Source: Liolophura sinensis (taxonomy: Eukaryota > Mollusca > Polyplacophora > Chitonida > Chitonidae). Taken from it: a stretch of DNA of 64,000 nucleotides. Below the pieces are notes generated by a model that was not told the origin of the DNA, ran no database searches, and worked only from the letters and a program-made list of their open reading frames with translations. Location of the stretch: assembly GCF_032854445.1 (NCBI RefSeq), contig NC_088298.1, forward strand, positions 6,042,488-6,106,487. Direction: 5' to 3'. Position 1 is the stretch's first letter, and the number at the start of each line of letters is the position of its first letter. Shown one piece after another: positions 46,001-55,685 of the stretch. The position numbers were made by a program, and so were the translations under genes.

Positions 46001-47942
46001 TGGAAAAGCTGATTCACTGACAAAGTTGTGCACAAAGAACTTGTATAGGTCGACAGACACTTACTTTTCCAGTTAGACTTTAGGTCAGGAGGTTTGTAAG
46101 GCACCTGCCGATGGTCAGTGGTTTACTCCGCGGGCACGCACTACGATTTCCTCCACCCAAGTACATCTGACCACTGTCATGAAAATATTCATTAACATCA
46201 ATTAAATAAATAAGTAATTGAGCAAACACACTTCAAAATTTAGTGATTTTCTGGGATGTGCCTGAAATCTGCTGACTGCTTCTGTTTGCATGAGCTTGTC
46301 CTAACCCCGTACCTTACACACTTTCCTAATTCTTTGGTGGTTTGTGTTAAACGTCGTTTTGGGAATTAGTCTTGCGATTATTGGCCTGGAACATCCATTT
46401 TGATTGACGGCTCGTGTACAAATGTGTTTCAACGCCTAGGAGCCCTGGACAATGACACTGAGGTGAACACCGACGAATGCACATTGACAAGAGCGCTCGA
46501 ATCCCGCAATGGTTAATAATTGCAAACAGGCCCATAATAACTTGTTTCATTTTTTATTCACTGATTTGATTGTAGCTTAACACTGTACTCAATGGTCGTA
46601 CACGATAACGGCCAGTTTTATGGGTGAAGGAAACCAGAGTGTCTGTAATGAACAGCTGACCTTTGGCAAGTTACTGACGAACTTTTCACCACGTGACTTA
46701 CAGATACCAGCTTATGTACACCATTTTGATGGGAGATAAGTCTTTAAAAAATACCAGACTACATACAAGTGTCATCGACTACTTATTATCACTTATACCC
46801 CATGCAAATCTACAAATCCCCCATTTTAGACCGGATTGAACCCGCACCTTGTTTTAGCAATCGAAAGATAGGCTTTAAATTGATTTAATCAAAAATAGAC
46901 GTGGGCTTCACATCATTTTAGTGATGCGATTTGGCCTGTAAGGGAGCAGGCCTTGGACTAGCGGTAAAGGTGCATGGTTGGCTTTCAATCGCTGTGATAC
47001 GCAAGATGCGGGTTCAAAACCGGCCTTGGCCAGGGTATGTGTCGATTTGATCGCGTTTACTGTTTGTAGGACCTTAGTGACAATAAACAGCCGACAATCT
47101 GTCACACGAATATGGTGTACGTATATCCGTACGCCATATATGGGGAAATAAATGCGTGAATAATTTGCCATCGGTCGATGATAACCCCCAAACACTCCAG
47201 TTTCCTCCACCAGTGACACTCACCGCCATTTCGTTTAAGTGACAATATTTGGAGTACATGTATGGCGTGAAACATCAGTCAGATGGGATCAAATCAACTT
47301 GTTCTGTTTCTAGAGTGTTAGAGGTAAACCTGATTATATACAAATAAATAAATACATAAAGAAACACAACCCATATGTTCACTTATGTTGAGCATGTCGA
47401 GCATAAGTTTATTTGACTGGTGTTATACTAGGTACTCAAGAATATTTCACTTATACGACGGCAGCCTGCATTATGGTGGAAGGAATCCAAGCAAAGCCCG
47501 GAGGAAGCCCACGACCACCCGCAGGTTGCCGGAAGACCTTCGACGTACGACCCGAGAGGCTAGGAAGCCAGCATGAGCTGGACTAGAACTCAGAGCGACC
47601 ACATTGGTGAAGCGACTCCTGGGCCATTGTGTTGCCCTAGAGTGCTAACCACCAGGCCACGGTGGAATTAACTGGTTCCTTAATTGGTCATGTGGGTAAA
47701 CCACGCGTATTCAAGATACCGGTGGCGTGTTACACTGTACATCTCTGAAGCAACATTTCAAATCCGTGTTGTAGAGCCATAAGCCCCAATGTGTTTAGTC
47801 AGCGATTGAACAAAAGGTATTATTTATAACTGACATGCGTTTGACGTTTGCAAGAAAGATAAAACATGCCTTACCCGACGAGTAGTAAGAGACAGAGAGT
47901 CCATTGGTTTGGGTAGGGATGCTGCAGCTGGGTAGGTAGCAT
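36997..47942 (-). CDS. Acetylcholine-binding-protein-like soluble Cys-loop protein (four exons, 277 aa)
   Basis: Exons: 47942-47875 (68 bp), 41075-40877 (199 bp), 38261-38152 (110 bp) and 37453-36997 (457 bp). Splice phases 2, 0 and 2 all agree and every border is GT/AG. The first exon gives a signal peptide that continues into exon 2 (LCLLLLVG then LTFPVVCG). Exons 2-4 encode the ligand-binding domain of the nicotinic family: RLYDHLFTGYNRAVRPV, loop-D Trp86, RWDP, TWVPDI (Trp117), the Cys pair 158/169, SWSYDG (loop-B Trp176), and vicinal Cys219-Cys220 in YYSCCVEVF. No M1-M4 segments follow. The frame stops after a 40-residue tail with a hydrophobic stretch (about 255-272), and the stop overlaps AATAAA. 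Oddities are Val124 where loop A normally has Tyr, Phe224 for the second loop-C Tyr, and only 10 residues in the Cys loop. The family members are secreted pentamers that bind acetylcholine. Exon 1 is placed by phase and hydrophobicity only. Confidence 0.83.
37810..38035 (-). repeat. Diverged SINE-1-like copy in AChBP intron
   Basis: ATTTATTTATTTAGTTATTT tail, GTTTTTCACTTATATTAAGG, GAGAGAAACGGAGTGCCCGA and an inverted B-box-like TTGGATTCGAACAAGCGACC. Confidence 0.6.
38362..38520 (-). repeat. Diverged SINE-1-like copy
   Basis: ATTTATTTATTTAATATA tail, CGCCATTCTCAAGAATTA and GGTGGAGGAAACCGGAGTGC. Confidence 0.6.
38530..40450. other. Intron of the AChBP-like gene, no other gene
   Basis: Several 60-130-codon frames occur but none has splice borders, a signal peptide or a recognisable domain. 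Poly-A/C tracts at about 38928-38960. Confidence 0.4.
41090..41190 (-). repeat. SINE-1-like fragment
   Basis: CAATACTCAAGCATTTTTCA, CTTACACGATGGCGACCATG and CTGGAGGAAATCATACACAG. Confidence 0.5.
41200..42240. other. AChBP intron, nothing recognised
   Basis: No gene or clear repeat; short frames only. Confidence 0.4.
42255..42535 (+). repeat. GAC-based short tandem repeat
   Basis: Imperfect array of GACA/GACG/GACT tetramers (e.g. CGGACTGACAAACAGACGGA). The minus strand reads as Ser-Val-Arg-Pro-Cys-rich frames, which are artefacts. Confidence 0.9.
42690..42945 (-). repeat. Diverged SINE-1-like copy
   Basis: TTATTTCATTGGTGTTGAAC tail, GAAGGAAAGCGAAGTGCCCT, and a head with CTGGATTCGAACACGCGACC and GCCAGCGCTTTAACCATC. 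Confidence 0.65.
43016..43086 (+). other. Two G-quadruplex-type tracts
   Basis: GGGGGTGGGTGGGGAGGG (43017-43033) has four G runs with 1-nt loops. A second, GGGGTGGGGGGGGAGGGGGG, is at 43065-43084. Both lie on the strand opposite to the AChBP-like transcript, within its intron. Confidence 0.8.
43100..43900. other. AChBP intron, nothing recognised
   Basis: No gene or named repeat; contains several short related phrases (AACGTCAGAGC, ACGTCAGAGCA) of unknown meaning. Confidence 0.35.
43913..43988 (+). mobile_element. 76-bp SINE-2 3'-end insertion with 13-bp TSD
   Basis: ATGACTCCTCGTCATATTAC through AATACGACGTAAATCCCCAA to GCATAC tail. It is bracketed by TTTTGTTCTTTCC at 43900-43912 and 43989-44001. 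Confidence 0.8.
44070..44760 (+). repeat. 54-bp minisatellite
   Basis: About 12 imperfect units with GAGAGGGATACCTGTTGACT, ACAGGGATACAATGGTAACA and TTTGTGCACAGTAT. Open frames with an 18-codon period result from it. Confidence 0.9.
44860..45085 (-). repeat. Diverged SINE-1-like copy
   Basis: TTATTTATTTGTATGGGTGT tail, GGAGGAGGGAGTTGGAGTGC, and a head with GGTGGATTTGAACACGTAAC. Confidence 0.55.
45125..45337. mobile_element. Foldback MITE-like element
   Basis: ATCTGTTAAATTTTGTCTG with GTGGTGCTAGAATGTATTC on the left; AATACAGTTTAGCATCAT and ACAGATTAACTTTTTTGAGT on the right. Confidence 0.7.
45577..45599 (-). other. G-quadruplex-type tract on the minus strand
   Basis: CCCCCTCCCCCTCCCCTCCC (plus strand) followed by more C, i.e. 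four G runs with 1-nt loops on the transcribed-sense strand of the AChBP-like gene. Confidence 0.75.
46080..46215 (+). repeat. SINE-1-like 3' fragment
   Basis: CACCTGCCGATGGTCAGTGG, ATTTCCTCCACCCAAGTACA and an AAATAAATAAGTAA tail. Confidence 0.5.
46330..46520 (+). repeat. Dispersed repeat, second copy in TRIM intron 1
   Basis: GGTTTGTGTTAAACGTCGTT, GGAATTAGTCTTGCGATTAT and GAACATCCATTTTGATTGA align with 63080-63155. Confidence 0.65.
46935..47285 (+). repeat. tRNA-headed SINE copy
   Basis: A box A-like GGACTAGCGGTAAAGG and box B-like GGGTTCAAAACC 61 bp apart. The body has CCAGTTTCCTCCACCAGTGA and ends GTATGGCGTGAAACATCAG. Unlike a true tRNA the arms do not fold cleanly, so it is called a SINE. 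Confidence 0.55.
47396..47668 (-). repeat. Near full-length SINE-1 copy
   Basis: GTTTATTTGACTGGTGTTAT to CATGAGCTGGACTAGAACTC and GCTAACCACCAGGCCACGGT (inverted tRNA-like head). Confidence 0.85.
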
Positions 47943-47949
47943 GTTTGCT

Positions 47950-48585
47950 GCCACTACCGGTACTATCGACTGATGAGCTGTTCTCCTGACGTGGAAGCAA
48001 CACCGAATTCCCCAGAGGGACATGCACTGACTGGGGCATTTACCACACAGACTAAACACTGCACTATGATGCATGGCTGGTTTCTACTGGACCCTGTTCT
48101 GCTGTAACGCAGCGCACGTTCGTTTAAGTCTCTTTGCCCCCGACCTCCCCACCCTTCTTATGGTTTCCGACAGATACTCCCCAAATGATAACCATCTGGT
48201 AAGGCTTTCAAAGTGCATCATTCCTGGTTTACGATAAAGATGCTGTTGTCGGGAACCCACGCAACAGCGCTCGCATCATGGTGCACCCGGCTGAGCATGT
48301 AAGCAAAACCGAAATAGTACAAACATCTTACACGGTCCACGTATCAAGTTTCATACGTTTACATCCCTTTTATTTTTGTTTTCAAAGAAATATAGATATG
48401 CACTGCGAGAGAGAGCTGACAGCTCGTGTGTGCTAGACTGAATCAGAGATATGTTAGTACAGGTGCCGTCTTAAGTAGCTGATCATGTAGTCCGGGGTTT
48501 TCCCCAGCCTAATAACCACATAGCTTCATTTACAGTACAAAACACTACAACATGGAACGTAAAACCAACGCAACAACGCCAGTGT
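47950..48585. other. Upstream of AChBP-like exon 1; no gene seen
   Basis: Presumed 5' UTR and promoter of the AChBP-like gene. The open frame extends upstream to an ATG at 48074, but those residues are Cys-rich and not signal-like, so 47942 is preferred as start. No TATA box identified. Confidence 0.35.
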
Positions 48586-48589
48586 GATA

Positions 48590-48905
48590 CATGACAAATG
48601 GTCACTCGTAACTGAGGGAAATACGGTATCCTGTTAGGTTAGCACTGTTAGTGTACGTACTGTTTCATTGTAAATGTTCGTATATGCTTTAAAAAATGCA
48701 AATTAGACGCCTCCTATTAGGCAACTCTGCTTAAGCACAATTACGTAAAAAAAATACTGGGATGTTATCTGTAATTCGTTAGACGTCACTGATGTAGGTC
48801 ACTGATCACTGGTTACATTACTCCAGATGCTGTGTTGTCATTATTTTTGATAAACAATTGTAAAAGTGACCAAGCCCAGGGGAATCGTCGTCCATCAGTA
48901 AAACT
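48590..48905 (+). repeat. Dispersed repeat, copy 2
   Basis: ATGACAAATGGTCACTCGTA, then GATGCTGTGTTGTCATTATT and AAAAGTGACCAAGCCCAGGG, in the order seen at 18945-19220. Confidence 0.7.
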
Positions 48906-48974
48906 GTGGTTTATTCAGGCGTACATAAGAAAAAGACTTCAGAATAGAGAGTAAACCCAGAGCAGCGACTACTG

Positions 48975-49095
48975 ATAGTGTGATAACTGGCAAATGGTCA
49001 CACTTAACCGGTATAATACGGCGTGCATAGTACAACAAGATGCGACGACAGTGTGATAACGAGCAAATGGTCACAGGTAATCGCTGAGCTTTGAC
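48975..49095 (+). repeat. Dispersed repeat, partial tandem copies
   Basis: GTGTGATAACTGGCAAATGG and, about 70 bp on, GTGTGATAACGAGCAAATGG, both followed by TCACA; the head motif of the 18.9/48.6-kb family. Confidence 0.6.
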
Positions 49096-49235
49096 CTCAT
49101 TTCAGTGTTACCTGTGTTGGGGTTTTATTCTAACTGCTCATGTAAATGCTTTAGAAGTAGTCACTTATATCCCCGCCCTCTAAGACCATGACGCACGCCA
49201 TACATACATACATACATATACACATACTGACATCG

Positions 49236-49545
49236 AGTCGAGTCGCACCTGGGTCGAGTCGCACCTAAGACTTCAAAAAAGAGGGAGTTGTAACTTCCTC
49301 ACTTGGCGTTTAGCATGAAGGGGAAGTGCAACGACTGGTTGACCCGTATCAGTATAATGGCTCGGGCGGAAATGCTTACTTGCCTTTGGGAAGTCGTCTC
49401 ATTGAAGCAACACTAGATAAAAGAGCGGTTGAACTCCGTCCTGCAACTCTGGAGGCACATTACATGCACTCTAGGGATTCCTTTGTCGTCATATGACTGA
49501 AAAATTGTTTAGTACGTCGTTAAACTCCAAGCACTCATTAAAATA
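49236..49545 (+). repeat. Near full-length SINE-2 copy
   Basis: GTTGTAACTTCCTCACTTGG, AAGTGCAACGACTGGTTGAC, CGTATCAGTATAATGGCTCG, then CGTCATATGACTGAAAAATT and GTCGTTAAACTCCAAGCACT. Plus-strand counterpart of 17731-18090. Confidence 0.85.
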
Positions 49546-49554
49546 CTTACTTAC

Positions 49555-49605
49555 ACACACATACACACATATATACATACACACAAACGTACAAACATAC
49601 ATACA

Positions 49606-49638
<33 letters not shown>

Positions 49639-49846
49639 TCACACATGCACACATACACACATACATACATACATACATACATACATTCGTATATTCACAC
49701 CTGCACACATACAAACATACATACACACATACATACATACATACATATATTCACACACGCACACATACATACATATTTACATACATATATACATACATAA
49801 ATACATACACACACATATACACATTCATACATACAGATATACAAAA

Positions 49847-49945
<99 letters not shown>

Positions 49946-49950
49946 AGAGT
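49555..49950 (+). repeat. CATA/CACA/TA compound microsatellite
   Basis: Tetranucleotide CATA and CACA runs pass into (CA)n and then a (TA)n tract at about 49880-49945, starting right after the SINE-2 tail. The 202-codon frame here is an artefact. Confidence 0.95.
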
Positions 49951-50099
49951 ACAAAACGTTCAAGAAAGCCAAGCCTTGATAACCGTAACTTTACAAATAG
50001 TAAATGTATCTATGTGTACATGCATGCAAGCATACGCCGAGATATGCAGACACACGTATACACCAAAAATAGTAAGACTGAGAAGCCAGTCTAAACTAT

Positions 50100-53000
50100 A
50101 GGCCTAAGCCTGGTTGGGGATGGGCGCTGGAGGGAGCGAAACGCGAAATGAATCAGACGTACAAGAAACCCACAAAGAGTTCAAAATGTATAAAATGTAT
50201 GTACAACAAACTGATAGTGAACACAAAACACATCCGACATACATGTACAAGAAACCCAAAGTGAATAAAAGATGAATACTATTGTTGCTGTTTTAGTGCT
50301 TATTAATTTTGTAACAAACAAAGAAGTCAAATAGTCATTTGTGTTTAAGTGATCATGTAATATCTGTAACAGCCTAAGTGCTTTACGTGCTCAGTTATTC
50401 ATTTTCCTCCAGTATAGGCTTCCGCTAGTCAATGTCATTTTGTACTCAAGTTTCATGAACTAATCACAAACAGTCTTTAAATATGAAGTATCAATCACTA
50501 ACAAACGTGTCCACCACAAAAGATATATTCCTTTTTAAACCTTTTTGGTATTTAAGTTTACTTTTATTAACTTGGTTTTGTTCACCCATATAATTGCCTT
50601 TTAATTTTCTGTCAAAATAGCATTCTTCCAGTGATGATTAAGTACTTTATAACATTTTCCAACTTACGTATCTTCTACAAACGACATACACTCTTTAGCA
50701 ATCCATTAAAGGTAGTGCCAATTTTTGAGAGTGAGTTGCTTTCCGAACCTAGGCATTAACTTAATAGTTAAATTCGCCAGCCTGCACATTCCCCAAATAT
50801 CTTTATGTGTCTGAACGTTGTGTGTTATTAAACGATTCTGATAGTTGATGAGATTTATTAGTGGGCCTTTGTCACCCATGGAACATACTGGCCCGCAGTG
50901 ATTGTCTGTTTGATTTTCACCTCTAAGGAAGTCTCAGGCACATTAGCATTTACCTAATGATTAACATATTTAAATGGCATTTGGAAGCTGGTAGCTATAA
51001 GGCAGCAAATCATAATACAAATGCATGGATAACGACTTCTTGGTTGATTAGCTGAAAACCTCTCACTCTCTGTTCTAATCTGGTTTTCACGGCGATCAAC
51101 TTGTTGTTGATGACCAACAGCTTACTCATTACCTTTTGATTAGACTGCTGTATGTTTTCGTGCCGAAACCATGTCAGCTTCCAGATTTCTTAAACATGGG
51201 GGTAAGTAGACTGACTGGGTTGCGAACACACACAGGATTGTCTGTGCCACATTCTATAATCTTACGAAAGCTTGGTGACAAGCTTCATTCCGTCTAACAC
51301 AAGAGATTCCGCCTCTCTGCGTCTTCTCCATCATAATGGCCATGTCAGTATGGAGTCGTTTCTCGCTGACTCTGCTTATCGAACGTAAATGTCAAACAGT
51401 GATCGACGAACTGGAATAGAATTGTAGATAAAATTCTGAAAGAGAATCTTTCAAAAATTGTTCAGAAACAAGCCACACTTTTCATTAAAGCGGTCTTCCG
51501 TGGGAGCTGATGGTTGGTGGTTGGTCCTCACGCCGAGCTCTGCGCTTTGACCCTGACGTCTTTACAGCCTGTCGAGTAGGTTATTTCTTACTGTTTAGAT
51601 TTGGCATGTCCGAGTATAAGCAATAAAACCATCTTCTCGAAGATGGCGTGGAAGTCTTGTTTCTCTTTCTGATGGTTACTCGAAGAAGGGATTCGCCGTA
51701 GTTGGCCTTCTGTGGTGGGTGAGAAACACGGGGCTATGAATTATTGTATGTCTTTGTGATGTCGTCTTCTAGTTCTCGTTCTTCTACTTTTTCTGATGTA
51801 TCCACAACTAATGGTGCCTCACTATCAGCCTACATCTTCACTTGGTGCTAAGACAAGGATAAATGAAGCTCTGTTGGAGCTTTGGTCTGTTTTCTTGATT
51901 CTCACGACCAAAACAATAGAGAAAAACTGGCGTCCAAAATTAAAGTCTTTGCTTTAGACAAAAGTACTGAAGGTTGTGCTAAACGTAAAAGGTTACAAAT
52001 CTAATACCTGGAGATAGCTTGACTGTTCTTCGTTAACATTTGTTAACGAAGATGTTGACAAATCTAAAAATCCAAATGTATATCCTAACATTACAATGAC
52101 TATCGTGAAGCCATAAAGGACGATAAATGCTGTACAGAGTTTTATTTATTGTTCTGCTAATGATAATTTAAAACAGGCCCGTCTATCAGACCTAAAAGCT
52201 TGCCGATTACTTGAGACCAAGAAACGCTCTTAATGACAGAACGTTGTTTCAGACATGACGTTAAAAGGTCTGGAACATGGTCATCACATTGAATACACAA
52301 GGACAATATTAAAGGCTTTCGATATTAAGGAATCTGATTTGTTTTACTAACATTATATCGATCTATGATGAGGGCTAAACTGTACGTCTTTTTCTTGACA
52401 TGTTCTTGTCGTGAACATTATCACTGCAGGAAGTTGGCGGCAAAATCGAACGTTTAGCCTTGAACACGGACGATATGGCCACGTGTCACAGACTCGAATC
52501 TCGTCAGATTCCCCCTCCGGGAATCAAGTGAGTTGACTTTAAACATAAATGAAACTTTTGTTGTGTTCATATCACAAAACTGTGTAAAATTTGTATGAGA
52601 GACATTTATTGATGAGTGCCATACATGTTGTTGAAATCGAAAGTGATTGTTTTCTCGTCAAATTTGTAATTTAGTTTTCTCCGTATTATGTCCCAATCTA
52701 CTTAAATAACGTTTTAAGGTGTGTTTAATTGTAATCTGTAAACATCTGATCATGGTATATCATGGTATTTTGCTAAGTTAGGTAAAAATGACATGAGTTC
52801 TATAAACCTGTGTTTCGTCTTCCACCTTCCTTAATTAATACCTCCGCCGGCACGCAGTAATGCACTACTGTCCATCTATTGTTAGCAGGCGGCTACATGC
52901 ATGTTTTACGACTGGAAAACAAAGTTGTCCGTCATTTCATGTCAGCGATAATTTTGTTAATTCATAATGCTGTTAGAATTGATCAAACTTCAAGTGTCAT

Positions 53001-53400
53001 GATTTTTACGAGCTATTTTGATGTGTTTTGATATACATACATCTACTAGGCGCGATATATTTATTTGATTTGTCATGTTTTAACTCTTAATATCTTGATG
53101 CATGGCATCTAACCGTGTACCTTTTGTAGCTTTTACAACACCTCGCGCTCATCATGTGACTTCACAGTTTCATTCCAGCAATAAATCATGCCATCATTTA
53201 CAAGGCACGAGACGCAGCTTAACTTAACTCGTGGCTTTCCCTCACACAGGAAGTTAGGCAGCACATGTACTATGGGTCTATCATTTTCGACTCCACAAGG
53301 CCATATTCACGACCATATCGTGGAGGCCAACAAGCTATATCAGATCACATCTCTTTTCCAGAGTCTCCTCTCTGGCTTCTTTCAAAACCGAAATTAAAAT
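50100..53400. other. No supported gene; scattered coding-like remnants
   Basis: Short patches read like old coding sequence but carry stops and frame changes. Examples on the minus strand are 51195-51010 (a 60-codon coiled-coil-like frame with KLLVINNKLIAVKTRLEQRV) and 51727-51480. On the plus strand, 51874-52008 is similar. None has consistent splice borders. Possibly a decayed retroelement or gene; not resolved. Confidence 0.3.
52434..52532 (+). pseudogene. Possible retroelement ORF1-like fragment
   Basis: A short frame reading GGKIERLALNTDDMATCHRL and ending RQIPPPGIK-stop. The pattern of a helical stretch, acidic D/I-M, then CHRL recalls LINE ORF1 RNA-binding domains. It is too short for a firm call. 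Confidence 0.25.
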
Positions 53401-54115
53401 TTGAACACAAGAAAGCAGACAGGAGGACCAGGAAATAGACGGATAGGAAACAAAGTACATCCGAGAACATGTGGGCCCGGAATCAGAAAGAAACGAAACT
53501 GTCCACACTTGAGGAAATATAAATCAGGTAGCCTAACATCTTGACCAGGTGTCAGGCAGGGAGGAAACGCACCACATCAGAGAAGATGGATACATGTGCC
53601 ATGTATTGTGTGAATCAGGTGTCGTCCAGAGAGGAAACCCAGCACGGAAACCCCGCTGAAAGACATACATGTGAAGACCCGGTATTACATGTAGAAAGAG
53701 AGGAAAACTATCTCTCCTGAGAAGTTACACATCAGGTAATGTGTGGACCCGCTATTAGAAAGAGGAAAACCAGCCCTCGAGAAGTTACATATCAGGTAAT
53801 ATACGGACAAGGTATCAGACAGGGACAAAATCCAACGCACCTTAGAAGACACCCATCAGGTAATGTGAGGTATCAGAGAGATGAAAACCAGCTCTCCAGA
53901 GAAGATACACATCAGGTAATGTGAAAACTCGGTATTGGAAAGAGAGGAAACCCAGCACTACTGATAAGATACCCATCAGGTAATGTGAAAACTCGGTATT
54001 GGTAAGAGAGGAAACCCAGCACTACTGATAAGATACCCATCAGGTAATGTGAAAACTCGGTATTGGTAAGAGAGGAAACCCAGCACTACTGATAAGATAC
54101 CCATCAGATAACTGG
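53400..54115 (+). repeat. 64-bp minisatellite
   Basis: Three clean 64-bp units at about 53930-54115 (GAGAGGAAACCCAGCACTAC, TGATAAGATACCCATCAGGT and AATGTGAAAACTCGGTATTG), with more degenerate units before them. Confidence 0.85.
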
Positions 54116-54119
54116 AATA

Positions 54120-55680
54120 TACTGAATATGAAAATGGTAGACCTAAAAATATGTGTAACAATATTACATACCGTTCATGATTTTAATTGTGTATTACTAC
54201 ACTTCACTGACACCAACTCAAACACTCAAACGAGAATTACATAGTACACAATCATATATTTTTATTAAGCATATTTCTCAGAAGTTGGAACACAAAGGAC
54301 AGAAAATGGCAAAATATCACTGAATCTTACATGTGGATGAGTACAAATACAACTGACATCAAAATAATAGCAAGCAGATGCAATGGCGCAATGCGCTAAT
54401 AGATGACCTCATAATCTTGACCACAGGTTATCATAGCTACAGTACTAGTGATGACGCCGCTTTTACAGTAGATTTTTTAAATTCATTTCTAAATCTACAA
54501 GTGGGGAAAGGGTTTTAGCATCTAAGAACAAGTGTTGCATTTTAAGGAAATACAGGGTATATGTTCATTTCTGCAGATTTTCTTTTTGACAGAAAGAAAT
54601 TTAAACCCCGTTCTTCACAAAACATTCTATCCCAGACACTTGCGTGTAGAGTATCAACTCAGGTGGGCTACTATACACAGCCCTGAAATCTGCCTTTTGC
54701 TATTAGCCATGTAAAATTTTGGTTTCTGTGCCAAATTTATATAAACATATTACTTTCAAAATCTGTAAAGACTTCGTCCTAATTATAGGTTACACATGCG
54801 CAATTCGGGAAATTGGGTCCAAGATTTGCCTCCGAACTGAAGTCGGAGGACTGATTGGATAAAACTGACACGGAGGCATATAAGTTGTACACTATAAATT
54901 TCTGCTGTGCTATTTTACATCTAACATGTCTAAATAAAATACATCAGAATTTTATTCGTTCTAGATAGAACTGAAAATCTTTCCCCTAGTGTTATTACTC
55001 ACCTCTGTAGCGGATACCAAGGTAAGAAAATGTTATGACTTCACCCTCAGCCACTTCAGCTAAAAAAATGGTAGCCGAGAATGTTGTAGACAAAAAGTGC
55101 AAGCTGCATGTGGAGGTATGGCAAGGTACCACGCGAAAGTAAGGGTATATATATTTTCCACGTTGAAGATTTACTACATAGTTATTAAGGAAAATCAATG
55201 CTCCTGTCTAACCTAAAAGGGTAAGGGATATATCTCTCATTTAGTACTTTTTTAGGAACTAAGGTTACGTAACACAACAAGAATTACTACATGTACTATG
55301 TTGGCTATATTATGTATTGTCATGTATAAACTGTGAACTGTTTTGCTCAGTGACACTCCTGATTATGCTGATTTACAAGTCTCCATTACTAAAAATAAAA
55401 CTACCCAGTCATTATCTACATGTATTTTATCTGGAAGAAAACTGACATTGATGTTCAGGACAAGTCAGACAGACTGTGTATAACCACAGCAAGTTGTAAG
55501 CTTGTAACAGATCACTGACCACTTTGCAGAAGAAGCTACACATACTGAATTAGCCACACTGCTGACATTAACTAAAACATCAATACACAAATTTGTCAGT
55601 TTGTTTAAAAAAAAACCGCTAATTAAAGTCTATTTCAACAAATTATAATATGATGGAATAGATGTAATGAATAATGACCC
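54120..55680. other. Downstream of TRIM gene; no gene supported
   Basis: AT-rich. Holds the 54785-54890 dispersed repeat also seen at 13350-13450. A small plus-strand exon-like stretch (55058-55139, MVAENVVDKKCKLHVEVWQG between AG and GTAAGG) is isolated and not called. No obvious AATAAA for the TRIM gene was found close to its stop. Confidence 0.35.
54785..54890 (+). repeat. Dispersed repeat shared with 13.35 kb
   Basis: GCGCAATTCGGGAAATTGGG, CTCCGAACTGAAG and GACTGATTGGATAAAACTGA in the same order as 13350-13440. Confidence 0.55.
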
Positions 55681-55685
55681 CAGGG

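Noticed and set aside
46943..47030. Possible genuine tRNA gene
   Set aside because: Boxes A and B are present but the arms do not pair into a cloverleaf, and a SINE body and tail follow.
49493..50101. 202-codon Thr/His/Ile/Tyr-rich frame
   Set aside because: Starts in a SINE-2 tail and runs through CATA and TA microsatellites.
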